From Halobacteroidaceae bacterium (lineage in GTDB: Bacteria > Bacillota > Halanaerobiia > B1SED10-174): a DNA stretch of 12,983 nt. Both the position numbers and the translations under genes were made by a program. The notes beneath the pieces are model-generated. The model was not told where the DNA came from and searched no databases. It worked only from the letters and a program-made list of their open reading frames with translations. Within the stretch, counting starts at the first letter, position 1, and each line of letters begins with the position of its first letter. Shown piece after piece: positions 7,142-12,983 of the stretch. The stretch lies in NCBI GenBank assembly GCA_003550445.1, contig PUKG01000043.1:1-12983 (forward strand). The letters are read 5' to 3'.

Positions 7142-7852
7142 TTGACAATATTTAAGTTTTGTCCCTTTCCTCTTTTTATTATTTCTCAACCCGTTTTTTC
7201 TGAAGCTTTAACAGGGAGAATCCCCCAGGAAAGAATAGCAGTAGTAAATTTTTCTATTCTGGATGATGAAGGAAACTTCCTGGATTCTCTTATTACTGGA
7301 ATTGCGGATTTAGTAATTTTAACCAGATCCATGTCCCTTGGGGTTGCATCCAGGTTTATTCAATTTGGTTATTTTCCCTTTTTGGATCAGGGCTTTTTGA
7401 AAGAAGAAATTGAATTTATCCCCTTTCCAACTGATATTCCCTCATTCGAACAGGTTTTAATCCTCCTTACCCAATATGGTTTCGACCAGGCCATTACCGG
7501 ATCAATTGCCCCGATGCAAAACCTTGTTATCATAGGTGCGCAACCTTTTGACCTTCAGGAAAGTAAACCCTGTATTCTGGGATCGACCATGACAACTGTC
7601 CCCAGAACTATTGACCTTCCAACTCAAATAGGTCTTCTGCCTACCCAGCTATTTCCCCCGGGAATTCCCGATATTGAAAACCCAATTAACCAGGGTTTTG
7701 TTTTCCGCTTCACGGCCGGGCTTCAGGCTTATTCTCTATCCCGTTTGACCTTTCCGGTAGAAGGAATTTTAGATATGATTATCCCAACCTCTGGAGGCAT
7801 CAGACCGTCTTTCCGCCTGGGAGTCAACCTAGGGATTGATCTTTTCCCATAA
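7142..7852 (+). CDS. Shortened tandem paralogue of the preceding secreted protein, lacking the Ig-like domain
   Basis: A 236-residue product starting at TTG 7142-7144, with GGAGGTG just upstream. It aligns along its length with the preceding protein except for one gap: residues equivalent to 188-388 of the long copy are missing, so the CsgG/FlgO-like part (ending IENPINQ) joins directly to GFVFRFTAG. By eye the N-terminal parts share about 40-45% identity and the last 52 residues about two thirds. The final strand FRLGVNLGIDLFP keeps the barrel-type pattern. The signal peptide is weaker (one Lys before a proline-interrupted hydrophobic stretch ending VFSEA), so export is less certain. The open frame, good ribosome binding site and own terminator argue for a functional gene rather than a remnant, but too few strands remain for a closed barrel in a monomer. 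Confidence 0.72.
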   Translation: MTIFKFCPFPLFIISQPVFSEALTGRIPQERIAVVNFSILDDEGNFLDSLITGIADLVILTRSMSLGVASRFIQFGYFPFLDQGFLKEEIEFIPFPTDIPSFEQVLILLTQYGFDQAITGSIAPMQNLVIIGAQPFDLQESKPCILGSTMTTVPRTIDLPTQIGLLPTQLFPPGIPDIENPINQGFVFRFTAGLQAYSLSRLTFPVEGILDMIIPTSGGIRPSFRLGVNLGIDLFP

Positions 7853-7854
7853 TC

Positions 7855-7884
7855 AAAAAAAGCCCCCTTCTCGGGGTGCTTTAT
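7855..7884. terminator. Bidirectional terminator between the short paralogue and the GIY-YIG gene
   Basis: The stem AGC-CCCC (7861-7867) / GGGG-T-GCT (7873-7880) carries one bulged T and a 5-base loop. A7 lies on one flank and TTTATTTTT on the other. On the minus strand the hairpin is followed by T7 directly after the GIY-YIG stop codon; on the plus strand the T tract is interrupted by one A. Confidence 0.78.
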
Positions 7885-8261
7885 TTTTCTCCAGGAAGCT
7901 TATGGGGATTGGGAAAGAAGAATAAATGGGAGGGGCATTGGCAATCGGTGGATCCAAATCCTTCCATAATTATTCTCCCTCCCCTTTCTGCTAGTTCCCC
8001 TGCAAGGCTGCATTCAGAATTACCTTCCTCCTCATAAAATTTCACTGCAACGGGAAAAGCTTTTTCGCTTAAAAAATCAATATGCCACCGTTTTTTCTTT
8101 TCTGGCAAAATATGGCGAGCCACCCTCTTTCGGATCCCTTTTTTTGCTTTCCCCACATAAAAATAAAAACCAGGCGGGAAATATTCCCGCCCTTTTTTCC
8201 CAATAGTTATTTCCTTTCCTTCAAATAATCTCAGATTAATACAATAATATTTGGGTTCCAT
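7881..8261 (-). CDS. GIY-YIG family protein (DUF123 type)
   Basis: A 126-residue protein of the DUF123 branch of the GIY-YIG superfamily, found alone or fused to endonuclease III-like proteins; its biochemical role is not established. Visible hallmarks: YYCINLRLFEGKEITIG at the N-terminus, GFYFYVGKA (residues 31-39, the GIY/YIG equivalent), KRVARHI, KKRWHIDFL (residues 57-64), ECSLAGEL and the C-terminal GFGSTDCQCPSHLFFF with the DUF123 Cys/His residues. The ATG at 8259-8261 is preferred because AAGGAGGA (8271-8278) lies 9 bases upstream. An in-frame TTG at 8283-8285 would include that site as codons. Last gene of the long minus-strand run, 35 bp after degV. Confidence 0.87.
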   Translation of the reverse strand: MEPKYYCINLRLFEGKEITIGKKGREYFPPGFYFYVGKAKKGIRKRVARHILPEKKKRWHIDFLSEKAFPVAVKFYEEEGNSECSLAGELAERGGRIIMEGFGSTDCQCPSHLFFFPNPHKLPGEK

Positions 8262-8296
8262 AACCTTGGGTCCTCCTTCTGCCAATGTAGTGGGGC

Positions 8297-9139
8297 TTAT
8301 TCAAAAAACATGCACACCCCCACCACCCCAGGGCCTGAATGTACCCCGAGAGTGGGACCAATATCCCCAAAAAAAGATGTTTCAACATCAAAAGCCTTTT
8401 CCAGGGCTTTTTGCATTTTTTCTCCCATTTCCCGGGCATCCCCCTGGGCAATGGCCAAACCTGCAGGGGTTCTGCTCCCACCAAATTCCTTAAATTTTTT
8501 TACAACCTCTTTAATAACCTGGGGTTTATTTCTTGCCCTCCCTGCCGGGGCAACTCCCTCTGGAACTAATTGAAGAATTGGTTTTATATTTAGGATTGAT
8601 CCCATAAGCCTTTTGGCTTTACTAATTCTCCCTCCAAGGTAGAGGTATTTCAAACTATCCAGTGTAAAATAGGTTGCACTATTATCCCTGACCTTTTGCA
8701 GGTGATCCAAAACCTGGTTTGCAGAATAGCCCTTTTTTAAAACATTTACAGCTTCCCTGATCTGGAGCCCAATTCCCAGGCTAACAGTGTACGAATCAAA
8801 AATATGTATTGCTCCCTCAACCTTTTCCTTTGCCATTTGGGCAGCGTTGATGGTTCCACTCAGACTTGAGGAAAGGTGAATGGATATTACTTCCTGATAA
8901 TCTTTTAATAATTCCCTGTAAACATTAATAAAATCTTCAGGAGGAGGTTGAGACGACTTGGGTAAATTATCTGAAGAACGCAGGCGCTTATAGAATTCCG
9001 CGGGTTTAATATCGATCCCATCGCGGTACTCTCCATCAGGGAAGATTACCCTGAGGGGCACTATTTTTATATTATTTTCTTGGGCAAATTTTTCGGGTAA
9101 ATCTGCTGTGCTATCTGTTACTAAAGCAATTTTCTCCAT
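8297..9139 (-). CDS. DegV family fatty-acid-binding protein
   Basis: Family members bind a fatty acid in a two-domain fold; FakB proteins of this family present fatty acids to the kinase FakA for phospholipid synthesis. No fakA is visible here. The 280-residue product shows the family blocks in order: IALVTDSTADLP at the N-terminus, VPLRVIF, YRDGIDI, SSQPPPEDF, the SSSLSGTINAA loop, FDSYTVSLGIGL, SLKYLYLGGRISKA and the final GVHSGPGVVGVCMFF. The ATG at 9137-9139 follows GGGGGG with a 6-base gap. An in-frame TTG six codons upstream would place that site inside the gene. It starts 20 bp after the DsrE-like gene. Confidence 0.9.
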   Translation of the reverse strand: MEKIALVTDSTADLPEKFAQENNIKIVPLRVIFPDGEYRDGIDIKPAEFYKRLRSSDNLPKSSQPPPEDFINVYRELLKDYQEVISIHLSSSLSGTINAAQMAKEKVEGAIHIFDSYTVSLGIGLQIREAVNVLKKGYSANQVLDHLQKVRDNSATYFTLDSLKYLYLGGRISKAKRLMGSILNIKPILQLVPEGVAPAGRARNKPQVIKEVVKKFKEFGGSRTPAGLAIAQGDAREMGEKMQKALEKAFDVETSFFGDIGPTLGVHSGPGVVGVCMFFE

Positions 9140-9159
9140 TGATGACCCCCCTTTCAAAA

Positions 9160-9513
9160 TTAGAAAGAAACAACCCGATCTGCTTGCTGTATCCAGTCGG
9201 CAAGTAAATCCATATTTCCTTTTTCCGATCCCTGAATCAAATCAATTCCTTCCAGGGCTCTGAAACGGGCACATTCCCCACAAAAACTAATATTGCCACC
9301 CTTTTTAATTATTGAGTTTAACATTTTTTCAATATTATAAAAACCCTGAGTTGTATCCTGACCTGGCAAAAGCGCTGTTACTGCATCAGCAAAGAAAAAT
9401 AAAAAAACTTCTACATCCCTTTGTCCTCGCTGTAAGGCCATGGCAGTCCTTAAGCCGTTATAGGTTCTCTCACTACCGTAAGGGGCATCATGAATAATTA
9501 AAAGGACTTTCAT
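9160..9513 (-). CDS. DsrE/DsrF-like small sulfur-relay family protein
   Basis: A 117-residue cytosolic protein of the DsrE family. Characterised relatives carry sulfur on a conserved cysteine; many single copies are uncharacterised. The N-terminus MKVLLIIHDAPYGSERTYNGLRTA matches the family opening strand and nucleotide-like loop. FLFFFADAVTALL is the central strand, and C78 and C81 in ISFCGECARFRAL occupy the expected reactive-cysteine region. The end, WIQQADRVVSF, is the typical short C-terminal strand. The ATG has a perfect GGAGGTG five bases upstream. It lies 53 bp after the Fur-family gene and 20 bp before degV, on the same strand with no terminator between, so it may be expressed with the zinc operon. 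Confidence 0.85.
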   Translation of the reverse strand: MKVLLIIHDAPYGSERTYNGLRTAMALQRGQRDVEVFLFFFADAVTALLPGQDTTQGFYNIEKMLNSIIKKGGNISFCGECARFRALEGIDLIQGSEKGNMDLLADWIQQADRVVSF

Positions 9514-9566
9514 AAAATCACCTCCAATTTTTATTTCTTGGAAAATTGTCCTTTTCCTCCTATTTA

Positions 9567-9998
9567 TTATTCACTACCCTTACAGGAGGGACAAACCCCG
9601 AGAACATTTAACCGGTGTTCAATTATTTCATACCTTGTTTTTTCCTTAACTTCCCTTTCAAATTCCCGCAGGGGACACCCAAGAAAAAGTATTTCTCCAC
9701 ATCCAACACAAACAAGGTGGTGACCATGTTCACCTGAATTTAATTCATACTTTTTCTCCCCTGTTCCAAGGTCGGTTTCCCGCACAAGGCCACGTTCCAT
9801 GAAAGAATGCAGGCTCCTGTAAACAGTGGATAATTCAAAGGATTCTGAAACAGGCTTCAATTTTAAAAATATTTCCCTGGCACTTAAAGGACCGGTGGCC
9901 TGGACTAAAGTTTGGAGAATTTCTTTCCGCTGGCGGGTTAACCGCAAACCGCATTCCCTTGTCTTTTTTTCCCAATATTCAACCTGTCCCTTTTTCAT
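9567..9998 (-). CDS. Fur-family transcriptional repressor, probably zinc-responsive (Zur-like)
   Basis: A 143-residue metal-dependent repressor of the Fur superfamily. The N-terminal winged helix includes LRLTRQRKEILQTL, LSAREIFLKLK and the recognition helix region ELSTVYRSLHSFMERGLV. The dimerisation domain has the regulatory histidines in EHGHHLVC (H91, H93, H94) and two structural zinc pairs, C97-x2-C100 and C136-x2-C139. It overlaps znuB by 20 bp, so it is translated from the znuACB message. With the Fur-type inverted repeat at the znuA promoter, this favours a zinc sensor (Zur) over an iron sensor, by context. The ATG at 9996-9998 is chosen for the GAGGG just upstream; a GTG at 10014-10016 is the alternative. 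Confidence 0.9.
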   Translation of the reverse strand: MKKGQVEYWEKKTRECGLRLTRQRKEILQTLVQATGPLSAREIFLKLKPVSESFELSTVYRSLHSFMERGLVRETDLGTGEKKYELNSGEHGHHLVCVGCGEILFLGCPLREFEREVKEKTRYEIIEHRLNVLGVCPSCKGSE

Positions 9999-10845
9999 TT
10001 CCGACCCTCTTTTCACCTAGAATTAATTCTTTTATTTTGGAAACCCTTTTTATTCCTTTAAAAACAAAGGTTAGTAATAGCAGGGAAACACTGGTAAGAA
10101 TAATTGTACCTCCCGGAGCCAGGTCCCAATAAAAAGAAAGGAAAAGCCCGGTGTTAACAGAAATAACCCCAAATAACATACTGTAAAAAACGGTTCCCTT
10201 AAAACTCCGGGCAACCTGAAGAGAAGCAGCAACAGGAAGGACAATAAGAGAAGAAATTAATAGCCCCCCAATAATTCTCATTGAAAGTGCAACTACTACA
10301 GCAACCATGACCATAAAAATAATGTTAAAAATCTTTACAGGAACCCCTGAAAGCTGGGCTTCTTCTTCGTTAAAAGCTACGGAAAAAAACCCATAATAAT
10401 AGATCAAAACCCCCACTCCAACCACAACACCAAGAGGAACAATTAAAAGTAAATCCTGGCGGGTCACCAGAGAAATACTCCCAAACAGATAACTGTAAAC
10501 TGCAACATTACTATCGGATAAACTGATTAGGATGGTAGCCAATCCCAAGCCACTGGCCAAAATAATTGCCAGGGACAGTTCGGCATAACCTCTATAACCC
10601 GAATGGCGTAGATTTTCAATTCCAATTGCCGCAGCAACAGCAACAATAATAGCAAGGGAAACTGGGTAAACACCCAAAAAAATCCCCAGGGCAACTCCCG
10701 CAAGGGCGACATGGGATAAGGTGTGCCCGATTAAGGAAAGCCTTTTTAGGTTTAAAAAAACTCCGATAAGAGGGACCACAAGGCCAATTACATTGCCCAC
10801 AAGAAAACCCCTCTGCATAAAAGAATAACTGAAAATTTCCAGCAT
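9979..10845 (-). CDS. znuB: Zinc ABC transporter permease ZnuB
   Basis: Membrane subunit of a high-affinity zinc importer of the ABC-3 family. About 288 residues, the normal length, with seven to nine hydrophobic helices. Conserved family features include the N-terminal LVVPLIGVFLNLKRLSLIGHTLSHVALAGVALG stretch, GYAELSLAI, the VYSYLFGSI loop and MRIIGGLLISSLIVLPVAASL near the cytoplasmic coupling region. The ATG at 10843-10845 has GAGGAG 8 bases upstream. A GTG at 10852-10854 would overlap the znuC stop as GTGA but has no spacing from that site. Sandwiched between znuC and the Fur-family gene with overlaps or near-overlaps, indicating tight co-translation. Manganese permeases of this family are similar; zinc is preferred from ZnuA and context. 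Confidence 0.92.
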   Translation of the reverse strand: MLEIFSYSFMQRGFLVGNVIGLVVPLIGVFLNLKRLSLIGHTLSHVALAGVALGIFLGVYPVSLAIIVAVAAAIGIENLRHSGYRGYAELSLAIILASGLGLATILISLSDSNVAVYSYLFGSISLVTRQDLLLIVPLGVVVGVGVLIYYYGFFSVAFNEEEAQLSGVPVKIFNIIFMVMVAVVVALSMRIIGGLLISSLIVLPVAASLQVARSFKGTVFYSMLFGVISVNTGLFLSFYWDLAPGGTIILTSVSLLLLTFVFKGIKRVSKIKELILGEKRVGNEKGTG

Positions 10846-10850
10846 CTCCT

Positions 10851-11606
10851 TCACTCCTCGTGTTGGTGACTGGGGATTAAGAGCTTGTCTTCTTTACGAG
10901 CCTGGCGAATATAGTCATTGTAATCAAATTCACTGGAACAGTGGGGGAAAATTTTCCCTCCCCGGAAACAAACAATCCTATTCACCTGGCTGCTTATTAC
11001 ATGCAGGTCATGGGAAATCATTATAATGGTAATACCCAGTTCCCTGTGCAACTGATTTATCACCCGGTAAAAATCGTTTTGGGCTTCCTGATCAACCCCG
11101 ACCAGAGGCTCATCAAGAAGAATAAGGTCCGGTTCGGTTACAAGGGTCCGAGCGATGAAAACTCGCTGTTGTTGGCCCCCGGATAGTTTTCCAATAGGCT
11201 TATCCTTAAAATCCAACATTTCCACTAGTTTCAAAGCTCTGTTAACCCGTTTGGTTAGAGCCGGGGTCATTAGTTTAAAAAAACCCATCTCCTGGTAGAG
11301 ATTTGACCCAACAATTTCCCCAACCGTTGCAGGAAAGCTGTGGTTAAAGTCACGGACATTCTGGGAAATATAACCAACCCTGCCTCTGGCTGATAATTTT
11401 TCCGCTGGTTTACCCCAGATCCTTATATGCCCTTTTTGAGGTTTTAAAAACCCAAGGATTAATTTAAACAGGGTACTTTTACCCGACCCGTTTGGGCCAA
11501 TAAAGGCCAAAAATTCTCCTTCTTTAACTGCAAGGTTGACTTCTTTTAAAACCCATTTTTCTTCATAGGCAAATGACATTTCTTTAATCTCGATAATTTC
11601 ATTCAT
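10851..11606 (-). CDS. znuC: Zinc ABC transporter ATP-binding protein ZnuC
   Basis: A 251-residue cytosolic ATPase that drives ZnuB. All nucleotide-binding elements are intact: Walker A GPNGSGKST, Q-loop in YISQNV, signature LSGGQQQRV, Walker B LILLDEPLVGVD and H-loop ISHD. The C-terminal tail is unusual in being charged and His-containing (FPHCSSEF... LIPSHQHEE), which could weakly bind metal, but this is speculation. The ATG lies inside the end of znuA (8 bp overlap) with only a weak AGGAAAG upstream, so translational coupling is likely. Confidence 0.94.
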   Translation of the reverse strand: MNEIIEIKEMSFAYEEKWVLKEVNLAVKEGEFLAFIGPNGSGKSTLFKLILGFLKPQKGHIRIWGKPAEKLSARGRVGYISQNVRDFNHSFPATVGEIVGSNLYQEMGFFKLMTPALTKRVNRALKLVEMLDFKDKPIGKLSGGQQQRVFIARTLVTEPDLILLDEPLVGVDQEAQNDFYRVINQLHRELGITIIMISHDLHVISSQVNRIVCFRGGKIFPHCSSEFDYNDYIRQARKEDKLLIPSHQHEE

Positions 11607-12537
11607 CTTGTTTAACCAGAGCTTTCCTAAGGTTTTCCAGGTTTTTTTCCATCAGGGAAAAATAATCTTCTCCTCTCTCCTGTTCTTCCCGGGTTAAGCC
11701 TTCAATGGGGTTTAAGGTTAATATTTCCAGGTCCGCCTCCTCAGCGAGAACTTCTGCTGTCCTGGGAGAAGCCAGGGTCTCAAGGAAAATAAACCTAATA
11801 TCATGTTCTTTTACCTCCCTTACCAGTCGAGAAAGGTTGTGAGGAGAAGGTTCAGCGTGGGGTGAAATACCAGATACCGAGATTTCTTTCAGGCCAAACC
11901 TATCTGCCAGGTACCCAAAAGCAGCGTGAGAGGTAAGGATATAATCGCTATTTCTCTCTGAGAGAATTTCCAGGTATTTTTCATCAAGGTCTTTAATCTT
12001 TGTTTCAAACCTGGAAAAATTCTCTTTAAAAACCTCTTCATGGTCAGGTAATTGTTGGGTTATTTTTTCTTTGACTAACTCTCCAATTTTAATCATATTA
12101 TCAAAATCAAGCCATATGTGAGGGTCATATGGGCCATGATGGTGATGATCATCGTCATGATCATGGTCATGGTTATGATGATTACTTTCTTTTTCAATTT
12201 CTCTTAAACTAACCACTTCGCTAACTTTAATCGCCGGGATTCCTGCTTCCTCGAGGTTAATAACTGCTTTTTCAGCCCAGGGTTCAAAACCCAAACCAAT
12301 ATAAAAGAATAAATCTGTTTTCTCCAGATCAGCAATTCTCCGAGGTGATGGCTCATACCCGTGGGCATCAACCCCGTGGGGAACAAGTTGCTTTAACTCA
12401 ATGGCTTCTCCCCCTATTAATTTAACGACATCATACAAAGGAAAAACACTAACAAAAACTGTTGGCCGAGCGGAAACAGAAACTGACAAAACCACTAAAA
12501 GGAAAATAATCAGAAAAAAAGTTCCTAGCTTTTTCAT
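11599..12537 (-). CDS. znuA: Zinc-binding extracytoplasmic solute-binding protein ZnuA
   Basis: Captures zinc outside the cytoplasmic membrane and delivers it to ZnuBC. 312 residues: N-terminal signal peptide (MKKLG, long hydrophobic core, cleavage near SVSA) without an evident lipobox cysteine. The cluster A-I fold is shown by TVFVSVFPLYDVVKLIGG and VPHGVDAHGYEPSPRRIADLEKTDL. Likely metal ligands are H59 (DAHGYEP), H140 (DPHIWLD), H204 (TSHAAFGY) and E279 (LNPIEGLT). A His at the third position, where manganese proteins usually have Glu, favours zinc. A loop at about 120-134 (HHNHDHDHDDDHHHH) is the His/Asp-rich zinc loop of this subfamily. The ATG at 12535-12537 follows GGGGGAG. An in-frame ATG at 12574-12576 lies inside the operator and is rejected. 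First gene of the operon. Confidence 0.94.
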   Translation of the reverse strand: MKKLGTFFLIIFLLVVLSVSVSARPTVFVSVFPLYDVVKLIGGEAIELKQLVPHGVDAHGYEPSPRRIADLEKTDLFFYIGLGFEPWAEKAVINLEEAGIPAIKVSEVVSLREIEKESNHHNHDHDHDDDHHHHGPYDPHIWLDFDNMIKIGELVKEKITQQLPDHEEVFKENFSRFETKIKDLDEKYLEILSERNSDYILTSHAAFGYLADRFGLKEISVSGISPHAEPSPHNLSRLVREVKEHDIRFIFLETLASPRTAEVLAEEADLEILTLNPIEGLTREEQERGEDYFSLMEKNLENLRKALVKQDE

Positions 12538-12560
12538 TTTTTTCTCCCCCTTTTTCTTCT

Positions 12561-12575
12561 TGCAAATGATTTGCA
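12561..12575. promoter_or_regulatory. Putative Zur (Fur-family) operator
   Basis: TGCAAATGATTTGCA is a perfect 7-1-7 inverted repeat centred at 12568. This is the layout of Bacillota Fur/Zur/PerR boxes; the B. subtilis Zur box core is likewise a 7-1-7 repeat with AAT-N-ATT at its centre. It lies just downstream of the znuA -10 element, overlapping the expected start region, so bound repressor would block initiation. The fourth gene of the operon encodes a candidate repressor. Confidence 0.8.
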
Positions 12576-12586
12576 TTTATGAGTTC

Positions 12587-12615
12587 ATAATATTAAAACA
12601 ATCCTATCCTGTCAA
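12587..12615 (-). promoter_or_regulatory. Sigma-A promoter of the znuACB-fur operon
   Basis: Read on the minus strand, TTGACA (12615-12610) and TATTAT (12592-12587) are separated by exactly 17 bases: a perfect -35 and a 5/6 -10. The predicted start near 12580 gives a leader of about 43 bases to the ATG at 12537, with the inverted repeat at its beginning. Confidence 0.82.
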
Positions 12616-12624
12616 GCCCGGAAA

Positions 12625-12640
12625 AAGAGAAATTTCTCTT
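12625..12640. repeat. Perfect 16-bp palindrome AAGAGAAATTTCTCTT
   Basis: A perfect inverted repeat without a spacer, just upstream of the znuA -35 element and about 90 bp before the divergent gene. It lacks a following T tract, so it is not a terminator. It could be a second operator; the short AT-rich sequence could also be chance. Confidence 0.45.
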
Positions 12641-12728
12641 CTTTGTTTTCACTTGCTTAAAAACTGAAGGAAGAACAAAAAACTTAGGGAATTAATAAAA
12701 AATAATCCCCACAAGGAGGAATTAATTA

Positions 12729-12983
12729 GTGGAAAAAATACCCAGCAGTTTCAAGGAAAGGTTTGAAAGTTTGCTAACCAAGAAAATGATTAAAGAAAGT
12801 GTTCCCGGGTTAAGCGTTGCAATTGTTAAAGAAGGCGAATTAGTTTATACACGGGGTTTTGGCGCAAGAAACCTGAAAGAAAATTTACCAGTTACCCCGG
12901 ATACTCTTTTCGGGGTTGGTTCCTGCACTAAGTCTTTCACCTGCCTTGCCGTTATGCAACTGGCGGAAAAAGGTTTGCTTCAA
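12729..12983 (+). CDS. Serine beta-lactamase / penicillin-binding-like hydrolase, N-terminal part (partial)
   Basis: The frame from GTG 12729-12731 is open to the window edge (85 codons) and has AAGGAGG 9 bases upstream. The product reads VPGLSVAIVKEGELVYTRGFGARNL, the usual opening of class C beta-lactamase-fold proteins. Then come TPDTLFGVGSCTKSFTCLAVMQL, in which S65-C66-T67-K68 is the SxxK catalytic motif, and AEKGLL. No signal peptide precedes the domain, so the product is probably cytoplasmic. This is common for the broad esterase/peptidase members of the family and argues against a true resistance enzyme. The YxN and KTG-type motifs lie outside the window. Divergent from znuA across 191 bp. 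Confidence 0.88.
   Translation, partial: MEKIPSSFKERFESLLTKKMIKESVPGLSVAIVKEGELVYTRGFGARNLKENLPVTPDTLFGVGSCTKSFTCLAVMQLAEKGLLQ

Larger units (their letters stand above)
12538..12728. other. Divergent znuA / beta-lactamase-family intergenic region
   Basis: Holds the znuA ribosome binding site (12544-12550), the 15-bp Fur/Zur-type box, a near-consensus promoter reading leftward, a separate 16-bp palindrome at 12625-12640, and the AAGGAGG site (12713-12719) for the gene at 12729. I saw no confident plus-strand promoter for the latter. Confidence 0.75.

Noticed and set aside
7142..7852. Calling the short paralogue a pseudogene
   Set aside because: The frame is intact over 236 codons with a good ribosome binding site and its own terminator, and the retained C-terminus is well conserved. 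Only the weak signal peptide and missing strands hint at decay.
8251..8573. Plus-strand open frames antisense to the DegV gene
   Set aside because: They are proline-rich translations of the DegV gene's complement with no ribosome binding site or family features, whereas DegV motifs are complete on the minus strand.
9540..9557. Hairpin GGAAAA-N6-TTTTCC between the Fur-family and DsrE-like genes as a terminator
   Set aside because: It is a weak 6-bp AT-rich stem with no T tract after it on the minus strand.
12538..12576. N-terminal extension of ZnuA from ATG 12576
   Set aside because: The codon is part of the palindromic operator and lies only about 4 bases from the predicted transcription start. 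It would put MQIICKKKKGEKK before a normal signal peptide that has its own GGGGGAG site.

Overview
The window is about 13 kb of gene-dense bacterial DNA, AT-leaning, with strong GGAGG-type ribosome binding sites, several TTG/GTG starts and compact same-strand operons. The gene repertoire (NatB-like permease, DegV, CutA, znuACB followed by a Fur-family gene, a small glycine-zipper protein) fits a Bacillota-type anaerobe or relative. Two secreted proteins at 5756-7852 end in an amphipathic aromatic beta strand like the closing strand of outer-membrane barrels. This hints at a diderm lineage of that group, but it is an inference. No RNA genes, CRISPR arrays, insertion sequences or phage genes were seen.

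Layout: (1) 1-3083, plus strand: the last codons of an ABC ATP-binding protein, its NatB-like permease and a cytosolic S9 oligopeptidase, closed by a strong bidirectional terminator. (2) 5507-3112, minus strand: SAM methyltransferase, a 51-residue glycine-rich membrane peptide absent from simple ORF lists, a small HELLH zincin-like protein, CutA and a second methyltransferase. (3) 5756-7852, plus strand: a signal peptide + CsgG/FlgO-like + bacterial Ig-like + beta-rich C-terminal protein, then a shorter tandem paralogue that lacks exactly the Ig-like domain and the first part of the beta domain. Each is followed by a hairpin terminator. (4) 12537-7881, minus strand: znuA-znuC-znuB-fur(zur-like), then DsrE-like, DegV and GIY-YIG (DUF123) genes. 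(5) 12729-end, plus strand: start of a serine beta-lactamase-family gene divergent from znuA.

The best regulatory story is the zinc locus. A near-consensus sigma-A promoter (TTGACA-N17-TATTAT) upstream of znuA is followed at about the transcription start by a perfect 7-1-7 inverted repeat, TGCAAATGATTTGCA. This is the geometry of Fur/Zur boxes, and the fourth gene of the same operon encodes a Fur-family repressor, so zinc-responsive autoregulation is likely. ZnuA carries a His/Asp-rich loop and a His-His-His-Glu ligand set that favours zinc over manganese.

The least explained part is the tandem pair at 5756-7852. The short copy looks like the long copy with 201 codons removed in frame, and the retained C-terminal strands are better conserved than the N-terminal domain. 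Nothing here amounts to a clearly new defence or mobile system. The pair, the small membrane peptide and the zincin-like protein are the items worth pursuing.
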